Part shown: positions 8,443 to 16,854 of the stretch, piece by piece
Layout of the letters: every line of letters starts with the position of its first letter
Position numbering within the stretch: position 1 is the stretch's first letter
Source: a virus
Virus record (IMG/VR): IMGVR_UViG_3300048592_000266
Coordinates: 1 to 20,927 of that record
DNA: 20,927 nucleotides
Reading direction: 5' to 3' (one strand)
The notes under the pieces: model-generated
Told to the model about the DNA's origin: nothing
The model's input: the letters and a program-made list of their open reading frames with translations, nothing else
The model's database searches: none
Position numbers and translations under genes: made by a program

Positions 8443-8478
8443 AATAAAGGGCCTTAGATTTTTATCTAAGGCCCTTTA
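8443..8478 (-). terminator. Intrinsic terminator after the tape measure gene
   Basis: A perfect 15-bp stem (8445-8459 with 8464-8478) and a four-base loop begin four bases after the tape measure stop. The stem core is GGGCC and is followed on the minus strand by TTTATT, a short U-run. The plus strand also has flanking T residues, so it could act both ways. Confidence 0.8.
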
Positions 8479-8481
8479 AAG

Positions 8482-11400
8482 TTACGCCCCGAATTCTCTA
8501 GGTATATCAAAGAAGTCGGATTTTACAAATGCTGCAGTGGAGTCGTTAACCGCTTCTGCGATAGTAGTGCTACTACTTACTGTAGCTTCTACAACATGTC
8601 CTGTCTGCTCCACTTGTTCTATACGTAGAGCCTCTAGTTGTTGTTCGATCAATTTCAGTTGAGCCACTAATACGTCGGTGTTGTTATTGTTTGTTACAAT
8701 CAGTTCTTGAATGTTTAGATTTGCAGCTTCAAACCCAAGCGACGGCGATGACAGCGCTTCTATAGCTGAATTAAACATTGACTCAGCTAGCGAAGGTAGT
8801 GATTCTTTTATAAGTTGATCAATAGTTAGCGAAGTAGCCGCTCCGCCAGCAGCTACAGAACCTGCTAATGCTGCAGACTCCTGTGCTGCTGCCACCCGTG
8901 CTTGAATAGGAACCAGTTCCTCTAATAGTTGTGCTGTTGTCTTTGTATTTGTATCAATTAAATTTAGGATTGTGGTATTAGTCTCTAATACTGCAAGCTG
9001 TTGTTCTGCTTCTGTTAGCTGCTCTTCAAGAGCCAAACCTGTAGTTTCTAAAATAGAAAATACGTAGTTAAAGTCTTGAGTGTAAGCGCTGGAACTAGCA
9101 TACAGAGTTCTAGAAGCTTCTAGAAACTGAGAAGTTACGGCAGGTAATTTTTCAATTGCTGCGTTTTTGGCCTCTTTCTCTGCATCCGTGGTAGCTATAC
9201 CCATAGCTATAGCGGCTACTTCTTGTGCTTGTCTTTTAGCTTCCTCGTATTTCTCACCCGGAGTAAGCACAGTTAGGTCGCCTAACAGTAGTGCGTCCTT
9301 AGCATCCTTAAGCGTAGTAATAAATGATTTTGTACGACTTATAAGATCTCTTAGTTGAGAACCTTCTTCTTCGTACGAACTCGACAGTTTCTCTTTTAGT
9401 GCAGCCTCGTCCTCTAGTGCATAAATATATAATTGAGCTGGAACTAGCTTTTCATCGAGAGCTGCTAATTCTTGTTCTCTTGTAATAGCTAAAGCTTCTT
9501 CAGCTTTACCTACTAGCTCATATATTCTCTTTTCTTGTGCCGCTCTAGCGTCCAGTAGTGTTTTCTCGTCTTCTAGTAGATAGATTCTAGATAATAACGC
9601 TGCATCGGAATCTGATAGCGCGTTTAACTCTTTCTGTCTAGTAATATTAGTCGCTTCTTGCACTTGGCCTGAAGCAGTTAATAGTCTTACGTAAAGATCC
9701 TGAGTTTTAGCTGCATCTTGTGCTGCATAAACTAATTCTGTAAGAACTCTTTGCTCGTCTGTTAGAGTGCGAAGCTCTAGATCCCTAGTAATCATTAAAG
9801 CTTCATAACTAAAGCCCAGGGCTGCGATTACAGCGGCTTCTCTATTTAATAAATCTAATCTATCTTGTAGTTGCCAAATGTACTTCTGTCCTGGTATTAA
9901 GGCCTCGTCTAACTTACTTAGTTCGTCTTCCCTCTGTCTTGCTAGAGCTTCAGAGGTTTTGCCTTCTAATTTTAGTATCTCAATTAGCTGTTTTGTTTGG
10001 GCTTCGCGCAAAGCCTCAGCGGATAACATCTCGCGGGTCTCTGGGTATACCATAGCAAAAGCTTCGGAAATATCCATCATACTATTAAATAAAGACCTGC
10101 CCGATTCGGTGGTAAGATCTATAGCCTGAACTACCGCAGCAAACTCCTCTCTGGTATCAAGCATTTCGGAATCAAAACCCAGGTTTTCTAGATTTTCTGT
10201 AAGCCTTTGTTTGACTGGTTCCAGCTGTTCTGCTGTGGTTAAGAAGTTATCTTTAAAGAAAGATGTTTTACTTACAAACTCCTCTAGTCCACCCGATATT
10301 TCTGCCATAGATTCAGTAATTGCTATACTTGATTCTGACAGAATATCTCCAGTATTTATAGCAGATATTCCAATACTAAATAGAGCAGTGTTAATCTTAT
10401 CATTAGTATCAATTACACGAAGGGTAGTTTCCAACATGCCTTCGCCAAATTCTCTGTACTGTTCCAAGCTTTTAAATAACCCTGTAGCAGTAGTGTCCAG
10501 AATATTACCAATAATTGCGTTTAATTCTTTTTCTAGGTCTTCACCTTTTAAATCACGTAAGCTAGCTAACTGGTCTATATTAATCTTGGCTAAACTAGAA
10601 TAAACGTCTTCTACACTCATTCCCAGTCTGGTGCCAGTTTCTACGAACAATTCTGCAGCATTTTCAAATACCGCACTCAACTCGTTAGTGATAGAAGTGT
10701 CTAAGTCTTTAAATTCAGTTTTAATTTTAGTACTGGTGCTTGAACCTATGCCTAGAAGACCACTACTCTTCTTCTTTACCTTCACCGTTTCATAGATGTC
10801 AATAGCAGAGGAAGTAGCACTGTTAATCAAATCAAGGAAAGTTCCCTGGAATCTAATACCCGCATCTTCGATAGTCTTGGTTGTTGATGAGCCAAACAGT
10901 CCACTTATTCCACTTGTGCTGGTACTCTCTTTTGTACCGAAAGCAGAACCCGTACGTAATCCAGGTATAGAGTAAATTCCTTTAGAGGCGTCACCTATAG
11001 AGTTATCAATACTTTCAAGTAACATCACCATTTTATTAGAATAGCTAAGTCCTTTAATAGTATTACTGTTTAGTATATCTATAGAATTTGCAATAGACTC
11101 AGACTTGGCTTCTGCGTCGCCAAAGACGCCTCCACCGTTCTCAACCTTTTTACCGTTAACCCAGGACATTCCTGTACCTTGAGTTTCCTGCCTATCTTCA
11201 GCACTATACCCAGCTTTTGATACTGAGGGTCCTTTACCGAATAGACTTTTAACTATAGCTGCAACAGCAGCTGCTGCTGCCACGTTAAGCGGGAATGGTA
11301 CACTAGCTAATGTTTTTGATACCGCAGCAGCACCATCAGCAAGTCCTCTAGTCATTGAGCCTGCTACACCAGTAGCAGTTTTAGCAGCATCACTAGCCAT

Positions 11401-14400
11401 TTCTTGAACGTTTCTGGCTAGTTTCTGAATATGCATAAACTTTTCTAGGGAGTCTAAAGCTTTGAAAGCAACTGTCTTTTCTTTAAATAGTTTCTTACCG
11501 GAGTTTGCTATTGCAATGTCTCGATCTATTTCTAGATTTTTACGTTTTTCGTTATACTCCTCTTCTACAGCCATTTTCTCAGCTATAGTATTTTTCGCGT
11601 CTTTAGCGGCCTGTTCTTGGTTATTTAACTTTTCTGTTTTTTCAGCAAAATCAAACATAGTTTGAGCTACTGACCCAATAGCAGCACCTAAATCTCCAAA
11701 AGCACCCTCCAAGCTTTCTATAATATTAGCTTGTGTAGCCAATTCTTTAGTAAGAATTGCTTGCTCTAAAGCCTGGTCTTTCGTGTCCTCAATGGCAGCT
11801 TTTCTAAATCCTGATAGTTTTAACTCTAAGCCTGCCTGTTTAAAGTATTCAGAGTTAACTCTAGCTATTTGATCTTTCAAAGCACTATCTGCTTGAGATC
11901 CTGAAGTTACTGTTTTTCGCTTATTTTCTAGCGCTGCTACTGCACGAGCTCTAGTGTTCTCTATAGCAGCTAATTTGCTTGCAAGTGTTAATTCTTCTCG
12001 TTGAGTAGCTATTTCGGCCTTTTTAATAGCAAGAGTGTCTGCAGCTATATTGTTTAAAGATGCTTGTGCATCCATACGAGATTCGATAAGGTCGAGTTCT
12101 GCATTTGTACCAGTGCTTGTTCTCTCAGCGTCGGCCTGTACTCTAGCTGCTTCAGCGTCTGCTAAAGCTTGAAGTCCGGTTAGACGAGCAGCCAGGTACT
12201 CTCTCTCATCATTAGCCTGTTTTTCGCTATATACGCTAGCAGATAGCATAAGTTGATTTCGTATCTCTTCCTGCTGTATTTCTGCAGATTTCCTAGCTAC
12301 GGCACTTGTATTTCTATCATCTATAACAGCCTGAAGTTGGCTATATTTAGATACTAGATTTAACTGCTCTACGTTAAGGGCGTTTACATTCTTAGCTATT
12401 TCAAGTTCCCTAACTCTTAGAGCTAATACTTCATTGTACTCACCTACAGCAGACACATCTTGTTTAGCACTGCCAAGTTTGGCATCAAGTCCAGGATTTG
12501 TTGCGTTGATACCGTCAATCGTGTCTTTATATGACCTAGCAATAACATCTAATTTGTTTTGTAATTCTTTAACTACTACAGTTGCAGAAATTTTAGCTAG
12601 TTGAGCGGTTCTGCCGACGTTACGTTGCATCCAATCCTGCAGAATAGCAGCAGCTGCCTTGTCGACTTCCGTAACTCCGACACTGGGGTCAGAGCCTTGA
12701 CTTCCTAAAGTTTTAGCTCTATTAAAGCCATCGGCGGACCTCATTATTTCTCTAGCTTTACTAATTCCCTCTAAAGTGTTGTCTAAAGTTTTTATAAGGT
12801 TTTCTTGCCCTGGAGTATTCTCCAGTGACTTACGCTTAGCTAACAGATTTGACTCCTCCATGGTCAGTGTTAAATCTGCTAGGGCGTTACTATTCGCATA
12901 CTGAGAATTAATTAGCTCTTTCTGTAGTTCGGCTTCTTCTCTTATATTGCTCAGGTCTTGGGCGTTAGTATCCACTCCGAGATTCTTGAGAATAGAAGAG
13001 ATGCCCTTACTAATAGTTAAAGCAGCTTCTCTTAAAGACTGATCTAGTCCGCGTAGTAATAGCGCATTGCCTTTCTCAACGAAAGCTGCTCCCACATTAG
13101 CGAACTCTTTTATCTTACTGTTGATATTATTAAGAGCAGTAGCCTCTTGCATTCTAAGCATAGCAGCTTTCTTTTCGAATGCTTTAGCTTGGAATCCGTC
13201 ACTACTAATACCACTGTTTTTAGATTCGTTTTCTGCGTCTCTAATTTTCTTTCTTACAGCGTCTAGTTCCCCTGACAGTCTGTCTAGTTCTTTACTAGAC
13301 AGAGCCAAATCTTTTGCCATATTTGGAGGCAGAATACTTAACGCTTCAAGATTTTTAGACGTCTCCTTTAACATATTAAGAGCGTTTATAGGATCTTGCA
13401 GCGCTGCTGTTATTTCTTTCCCTGCAGAATATGCACTTATTCCCATTTTACTAAATGGATCAGTGGGAGTTAGTTTGGCATTACTAGACTTTACCTCGTC
13501 TGCTAAAGCCTTAAGGGCTTCTTGGCCACTTTTCAGTCCGGAAGCTATTTGTTGGGATTCTTTATCTACTTCTTTAAGAGCGGCCGCTAGTTCTCTACCA
13601 CTTTTGGCTAGTGCAGGATCTGTAAGACTATCTAAATATTTCTGTACTTCTTTTGCATTCTCTAAATCTATATCGGCACCTAAAATACTTTGTAAGCTCT
13701 GTCTAGCCTTCTCCCTCAAAGCGGGATTCTCTAAAGCTTTGAAACTAGATGCTACTGCATTTGCTAGTCCTTGGCTGAGCTTTTCTGAAGCACTATCTAT
13801 AAAGGGCAGTAGGTCTATGATTCCGTCTACAACCTTATCCCAAGCACTTTCAGCCTTTTGAAGATTTTCAAAAGCCCTAACTGAAGTATTAACAGCTTCT
13901 GTCAAACTGCTCATAGCGTTGCTCATAGCAATGGTGCTATTAATACTAGATTGGTCGACTAGATCCTTATTTCTAATGTTATCTAATGTTGCAGACACGT
14001 TATCTACAGAACTTTCGATACTGTCAACAGCAGCATTAAATTTATCTGCCTCTTTGGCGGAAGTGCTGAACCATTTGTTTAAAACTTGGAAAGCAGCTAC
14101 AGCTATACCAATGTAGAAGAATAGAGACCCTAGAGACGCAAGAAGGGTGCCTGCTGCGGAGGCAGCAAGCCTTAGGGTTCCAGATACTCTGGTAACGCCC
14201 GCGTTAAACGCAGACATTTTCTTTGTACCTTCAGCAAATTTTTCTCCAGTAACATCGATGCCGTCACGAGCCTTAGCAATATTAGCGTTCATGTCTCTAA
14301 AAGACTGAACAAAGCCCTTCTCTGGTGCGTCTTGAACAGCAGCGTTAACAATACTAATTCTTTGTGATTTAGCCGCAGCTCTGTCTGCAATACGCTCCTG

Positions 14401-15870
14401 TTGCTTTTCCAGGCTTAGATACTGCCTTAGTGACTCAGTTTTTCTAACAATCCATCTCTCGTTTCTAGCTTCTTGTTTTTCTAAGTTAGTACGAGCATTT
14501 AGGTTAAGCTGAAGCTGCTGGTTAAGTCTTCTAATTTCTTCCGCCTCTAACTGGGCATTAGCTGCACCTACTGGGGTCTTAAGCTTAGCAGAGGCGGCCT
14601 CTCTAAGTCTGGCCTGCTTTTCTAGCGCGTCAATATTTTCTTGGGTTACGTCCTTTAAGTCACCCGGTAACAGATTCTTAGTTGTTGGAGTAATGGCTCT
14701 ATTAGATGCCGTTCTCATTTTCTCTATAGACTTGGTAGCCTCATCAGCACTATCTTTTAACTGCTTAGTACTCTTTTCAATAGGCTCTAGAAATCTGTTT
14801 TCAGAAAAGATAGCAGCGGACTTACTACGTGCTCTTGCGGTTTCAATAGCAGTTTTTCTAGCTGCTGCATCCGCCTCTTCTAGATTGGCTTTCCACATGC
14901 TTAAAGCAGGGATGGCTTGACGTAGTAATATAGTAGCTAAGCCACCTATAGCCGTGGCAAGGGCCACCGGACTAGAGTTTAGTAGCGAGAGTACTGGGCT
15001 TAATACAGTATTAATAACCCCACCGACCTCTACGGCTAGGGTCTGGATGGAGGCTAACATCTTAGCATATGGGTTTACGGTGAGCTCAATAGCTCCGAAT
15101 TTCTTTTCACCCTGCTCAAGAACAGCGTTAGCAAAAGCCTGTCTACGCTCAAAATCTGTCAACGCCGTAGATGATTTTCCTATTGATGTGGCGTAGGCTC
15201 TGGTAGCGTCGTCAAGGCGTACCATAATACCAATTTCATCCAACAGTTCTGGTTCTAGTTTAGTAATACCACGTGTTAGACGACTAATAGCGTCTGGCAT
15301 AGATACACCAAGAGCTTGGGAAGCCTGTCTAGCTACGTTACCAAGTCTAAGAATATCTTTAGCCGCAAGCCCACCTGCCGAAGCGTTGGCTGTAGCTCTC
15401 AGTGCATCTTCTAAAGAGATGGCACCGTCTGTAGCTACTTGAAGATCTTTAGCAAGACTACCTAGGTTTCTACCGCTTGCAGCACCTAATTGATCAAGAC
15501 CCTTACGAAGGTTATCTAGATCTGCTGCTTTTGATAGCGCTGTAAAGGCTGCGCTGGCAGCGAAGATATTAGCAGCGAAAGTAGCGTATAGTTGAACAAG
15601 ACCACCCATGCCTCGAGCCTGTTTGGCGAAGTCCCGGCCTTCGGCGCCGGTACCGGGCCCAATGCTTCGAGTTATATTAGAAGCATCGGCGGCAGCTCTC
15701 CCTGCAGAAACTTGTGCACGAGCAGCAGCTACAGGCGTAGGTGTGCGACCTGAAGAGCCTGTGGAAGCTTCGTTCAGGTTTCTTCTAAGTACTTCAGACT
15801 TTTTAACTAAAGGGTCTAACGTACCTTTATCAGATGCAATAATATCTACTTTTACTGTTTTATCCGCCAT
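8482..15870 (-). CDS. Tape measure protein
   Basis: A 2462-residue protein, very long for the family. The N-terminal 300 residues are typical: a basic start, a helical Ala-rich stretch, then SMPDAISRLTRGITKLEPEL. Most of the rest is charged coiled coil. Hydrophobic segments lie near residues 560-603 (LLASLGSLFFYIGIAVAAF) and 1520-1541 (NVAAAAAVAAIV), the kind that enter the host membrane at DNA delivery. Residues about 1953-2160 form four approximately 50-residue repeats. The end carries a pattern common in proteobacterial phage tape measures, TPGEKYEEAKRQAQ then FLEASRTLYASSSAY. At about 0.15 nm per residue the tail would be near 370 nm. No lysozyme or peptidase motif was recognised. A consensus promoter and a weak GAGAG ribosome site precede the ATG, and a strong terminator follows the stop. 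Confidence 0.95.
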   Translation of the reverse strand: MADKTVKVDIIASDKGTLDPLVKKSEVLRRNLNEASTGSSGRTPTPVAAARAQVSAGRAAADASNITRSIGPGTGAEGRDFAKQARGMGGLVQLYATFAANIFAASAAFTALSKAADLDNLRKGLDQLGAASGRNLGSLAKDLQVATDGAISLEDALRATANASAGGLAAKDILRLGNVARQASQALGVSMPDAISRLTRGITKLEPELLDEIGIMVRLDDATRAYATSIGKSSTALTDFERRQAFANAVLEQGEKKFGAIELTVNPYAKMLASIQTLAVEVGGVINTVLSPVLSLLNSSPVALATAIGGLATILLRQAIPALSMWKANLEEADAAARKTAIETARARSKSAAIFSENRFLEPIEKSTKQLKDSADEATKSIEKMRTASNRAITPTTKNLLPGDLKDVTQENIDALEKQARLREAASAKLKTPVGAANAQLEAEEIRRLNQQLQLNLNARTNLEKQEARNERWIVRKTESLRQYLSLEKQQERIADRAAAKSQRISIVNAAVQDAPEKGFVQSFRDMNANIAKARDGIDVTGEKFAEGTKKMSAFNAGVTRVSGTLRLAASAAGTLLASLGSLFFYIGIAVAAFQVLNKWFSTSAKEADKFNAAVDSIESSVDNVSATLDNIRNKDLVDQSSINSTIAMSNAMSSLTEAVNTSVRAFENLQKAESAWDKVVDGIIDLLPFIDSASEKLSQGLANAVASSFKALENPALREKARQSLQSILGADIDLENAKEVQKYLDSLTDPALAKSGRELAAALKEVDKESQQIASGLKSGQEALKALADEVKSSNAKLTPTDPFSKMGISAYSAGKEITAALQDPINALNMLKETSKNLEALSILPPNMAKDLALSSKELDRLSGELDAVRKKIRDAENESKNSGISSDGFQAKAFEKKAAMLRMQEATALNNINSKIKEFANVGAAFVEKGNALLLRGLDQSLREAALTISKGISSILKNLGVDTNAQDLSNIREEAELQKELINSQYANSNALADLTLTMEESNLLAKRKSLENTPGQENLIKTLDNTLEGISKAREIMRSADGFNRAKTLGSQGSDPSVGVTEVDKAAAAILQDWMQRNVGRTAQLAKISATVVVKELQNKLDVIARSYKDTIDGINATNPGLDAKLGSAKQDVSAVGEYNEVLALRVRELEIAKNVNALNVEQLNLVSKYSQLQAVIDDRNTSAVARKSAEIQQEEIRNQLMLSASVYSEKQANDEREYLAARLTGLQALADAEAARVQADAERTSTGTNAELDLIESRMDAQASLNNIAADTLAIKKAEIATQREELTLASKLAAIENTRARAVAALENKRKTVTSGSQADSALKDQIARVNSEYFKQAGLELKLSGFRKAAIEDTKDQALEQAILTKELATQANIIESLEGAFGDLGAAIGSVAQTMFDFAEKTEKLNNQEQAAKDAKNTIAEKMAVEEEYNEKRKNLEIDRDIAIANSGKKLFKEKTVAFKALDSLEKFMHIQKLARNVQEMASDAAKTATGVAGSMTRGLADGAAAVSKTLASVPFPLNVAAAAAVAAIVKSLFGKGPSVSKAGYSAEDRQETQGTGMSWVNGKKVENGGGVFGDAEAKSESIANSIDILNSNTIKGLSYSNKMVMLLESIDNSIGDASKGIYSIPGLRTGSAFGTKESTSTSGISGLFGSSTTKTIEDAGIRFQGTFLDLINSATSSAIDIYETVKVKKKSSGLLGIGSSTSTKIKTEFKDLDTSITNELSAVFENAAELFVETGTRLGMSVEDVYSSLAKINIDQLASLRDLKGEDLEKELNAIIGNILDTTATGLFKSLEQYREFGEGMLETTLRVIDTNDKINTALFSIGISAINTGDILSESSIAITESMAEISGGLEEFVSKTSFFKDNFLTTAEQLEPVKQRLTENLENLGFDSEMLDTREEFAAVVQAIDLTTESGRSLFNSMMDISEAFAMVYPETREMLSAEALREAQTKQLIEILKLEGKTSEALARQREDELSKLDEALIPGQKYIWQLQDRLDLLNREAAVIAALGFSYEALMITRDLELRTLTDEQRVLTELVYAAQDAAKTQDLYVRLLTASGQVQEATNITRQKELNALSDSDAALLSRIYLLEDEKTLLDARAAQEKRIYELVGKAEEALAITREQELAALDEKLVPAQLYIYALEDEAALKEKLSSSYEEEGSQLRDLISRTKSFITTLKDAKDALLLGDLTVLTPGEKYEEAKRQAQEVAAIAMGIATTDAEKEAKNAAIEKLPAVTSQFLEASRTLYASSSAYTQDFNYVFSILETTGLALEEQLTEAEQQLAVLETNTTILNLIDTNTKTTAQLLEELVPIQARVAAAQESAALAGSVAAGGAATSLTIDQLIKESLPSLAESMFNSAIEALSSPSLGFEAANLNIQELIVTNNNNTDVLVAQLKLIEQQLEALRIEQVEQTGHVVEATVSSSTTIAEAVNDSTAAFVKSDFFDIPREFGA
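9390..10010 (-). repeat. Four coiled-coil repeats in the tape measure C-terminal region
   Basis: Four successive units of about 50 residues share the pattern leucine-rich helix, Gly-Lys or Gly-x-x-x-Glu-Ala, then Thr-Arg-x-x-Glu-Leu, then a Leu-Asp-Glu turn and Tyr-x-x-Leu-x-Asp. Clear copies contain GKTSEALARQREDELSKLDE, EALMITRDLELRTL, QEATNITRQKELNAL and AEEALAITREQELAALDE. Similar units occur in other phage tape measures, where gain or loss of copies changes tail length. Confidence 0.8.
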
Positions 15871-15900
15871 AAACTCTCTTTCGATATAGGTATCGTTTTA

Positions 15901-15921
15901 TTTGTAGAATACAACTACAAA
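15901..15921 (-). promoter_or_regulatory. Symmetric element at the tape measure transcription start
   Basis: Perfect 7-bp arms (15901-15907 and 15915-15921, TTTGTAG and CTACAAA) surround a seven-base spacer. The element begins about five bases after the expected start of transcription from the consensus promoter. It could be a repressor or activator operator, or a 5' hairpin that stabilises the message. A smaller 5-bp hairpin follows at 15881-15894, before the ribosome site. Confidence 0.45.
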
Positions 15922-15932
15922 ATCTTGCCCCA

Positions 15933-15961
15933 ATTATAGCATTCAACCTCACCAATGTCAA
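15933..15961 (-). promoter_or_regulatory. Perfect consensus sigma-70 promoter for the tape measure gene
   Basis: On the minus strand TTGACA (15956-15961) and TATAAT (15933-15938) match the consensus at all 12 positions, with an ideal 17-base spacer. Transcription should begin near 15926, giving a leader of about 55 bases. It lies between the chaperone terminator and the tape measure ATG, so the tape measure can be transcribed on its own by host RNA polymerase. Confidence 0.85.
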
Positions 15962-15983
15962 TGAGCAAATTTTTTGTAGACAC

Positions 15984-16016
15984 AAAAAAGCCCACCTTAT
16001 TTAGAGGCGGGCTTTT
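15984..16016 (-). terminator. Intrinsic terminator overlapping the end of the chaperone gene
   Basis: On the minus strand the 5' arm (AAAAGCCCGCCT), the loop holding the TAA stop, the 3' arm (AGGTGGGC) and a six-base U-run form a strong hairpin with one G-U pair. The last residues, EKPAS, are encoded by the 5' arm, so coding and termination signals share bases. A second weaker hairpin of A/T pairs (15970-15989) overlaps the U-run. Confidence 0.88.
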
Positions 16017-16775
16017 CCCTAGAAGCGTTTAGTACACTTTTTCGTTTATTATCAATTTTGTTGATAATATCTAAATAAAATTTACGTTCAACTTTTTCGA
16101 TATCGTAAATCTCAAATATAGTACCTATAGTACTTATATCTTTGCCTAAGTATCTACCGTTCATGGTATCTACATCGTCTCTTAGAGTATTATAAATACT
16201 AAAAGAGTATTGGATTTCTACAGGTAGATCTTCAAATTCTACTGGAGTATTTTCTTCTGATGGTTCTTCACCAAAAGCTTCGCAAGCCTGGTAGTACATT
16301 TCCTTTGTCATTCCTACTTTGGCATTTTCAAAGTAGGAATGTAACATACTATCTATTAAGGCTTGCTGTTCTTCGTAAAATTTGACAGCTCTGTAACAGT
16401 CTCGCTAACGAACGAGTCAAAACTTGAAGATTCTTTCATTAAGAATAAGGCATTTTCAGAACTAAACTCTAGTTCTGCGTTAGGGTCATTTTCCCCTAAC
16501 TCCACAGGAGCTAGCTGCTCTACGTATGATAATTTAAGACCCTCCCAACCTTTAACAGCTGCTTCTACGTACAGTTTAAGAAACAACTGGTCGTCTAAAT
16601 CATCTACTACTTGACGACTTTTATAAGATTGTTTTGTGGCTTTCTTACGAATATTTACTAAAGTCTCTCTTGACATAAATGAGAGATTGACCTTAAATCC
16701 GTCGAATCCTGGAAAATCTACTGTAACAGTCTTGCTGGGGGCCAGCATTGACTTTAGTGATAAACTAGCTTTCAT
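15997..16775 (-). CDS. Tail assembly chaperone, long frameshifted form (GT type)
   Basis: Translation begins at 16775 with the short form and moves to the -1 frame at the A AAT TTT site (16377-16383), giving a predicted 259-residue protein: 133 residues from the first frame and 126 from the second. The second frame is open across the site and reads FYEEQQALIDSMLHSYFENA in continuity. Its only in-frame ATG (16347) has no ribosome site, so independent translation is unlikely. In lambda and many siphophages the G and GT proteins bind the tape measure and recruit tube subunits, and their ratio is set by the shift. The C-terminal extension is acidic in its first half and Lys-rich at its end (KRKSVLNASREKPASK). 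Position between the tube and tape measure genes supports the call. Confidence 0.85.
16309..16341 (-). repeat. Perfect 13-bp hairpin downstream of the frameshift site
   Basis: Arms 16309-16321 and 16329-16341 (cattcctactttg and its exact complement) flank a seven-base loop. On the mRNA the stem begins 35 bases after the slippery heptamer, inside the second chaperone frame. That spacing is longer than the usual 5-9 bases for a stimulatory structure, so its role is uncertain. An exact stem of this length inside coding sequence is nevertheless striking. Confidence 0.8.
16356..16775 (-). CDS. Tail assembly chaperone, short form (G type)
   Basis: This 139-residue protein is the unshifted product. 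It has the usual layout of siphophage chaperones: an N-terminal beta segment (KTVTVDFPGFDGFKVNLSF), then SRETLVNIRKKATKQ, then YVEAAVKGWEGLKLSYV, and an acidic helix ending SSSFDSFVSETVTEL. The stop TAA lies about 18 bases after the slippery site, so most ribosomes would end here. The ATG is preceded by AAAGGA at 11 bases, and an intrinsic terminator for the tube gene lies upstream. I see no good promoter in between, so it may depend on readthrough of that terminator, which would lower its level relative to the tube protein. Confidence 0.88.
   Translation of the reverse strand: MKASLSLKSMLAPSKTVTVDFPGFDGFKVNLSFMSRETLVNIRKKATKQSYKSRQVVDDLDDQLFLKLYVEAAVKGWEGLKLSYVEQLAPVELGENDPNAELEFSSENALFLMKESSSFDSFVSETVTELSNFTKNSKP
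16377..16383 (-). other. Programmed -1 frameshift site A AAU UUU
   Basis: In the zero frame the codons are TCA AAT TTT, so the heptamer fits the X XXY YYZ rule with X=A, Y=T and Z=T. After slippage both tRNAs re-pair (AAA, TTT) and the -1 frame stays open for 126 further codons. Location near the 3' end of the first chaperone frame is exactly where lambda-type phages place this signal. Confidence 0.85.
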
Positions 16776-16814
16776 TGTGGAAATTATCCTTTATTGTATT
16801 GATATGAATCTTCT

Positions 16815-16844
16815 AAAAAGAGAGGTGGTGATCAAGCCACCTCT
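16815..16844 (-). terminator. Intrinsic terminator after the major tail protein gene
   Basis: An 8-bp stem (16821-16828 with 16837-16844, AGAGGTGG and CCACCTCT) with an eight-base loop begins 10 bases past the tube gene stop. On the minus strand it is followed by CTTTTT. It probably limits expression of the chaperones relative to the abundant tube protein. Confidence 0.82.
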
Positions 16845-16854
16845 GTTAACCTAT

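Noticed and set aside
13067-13861. Plus-strand open frame of 264 codons opposite the tape measure gene
   Set aside because: Its Ser/Leu-rich composition is what a coiled-coil gene gives when read on the opposite strand; no ribosome site or gene context supports it.
8482-15870. Lysozyme or peptidase domain within the tape measure protein
   Set aside because: I looked for catalytic motifs such as those of transglycosylases and M23 peptidases and saw none; the sequence is almost wholly helical.
15997-16347. Independent gene starting at ATG 16347
   Set aside because: No ribosome site precedes this ATG, it lies close to the 13-bp hairpin, and the frame is open upstream through a canonical slippery site, so it is better read as the second half of the fusion protein.
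16776-16814. Promoter with TACAAT before the chaperone gene
   Set aside because: There is no -35 box at the right distance, and the start site would fall on the ribosome site.
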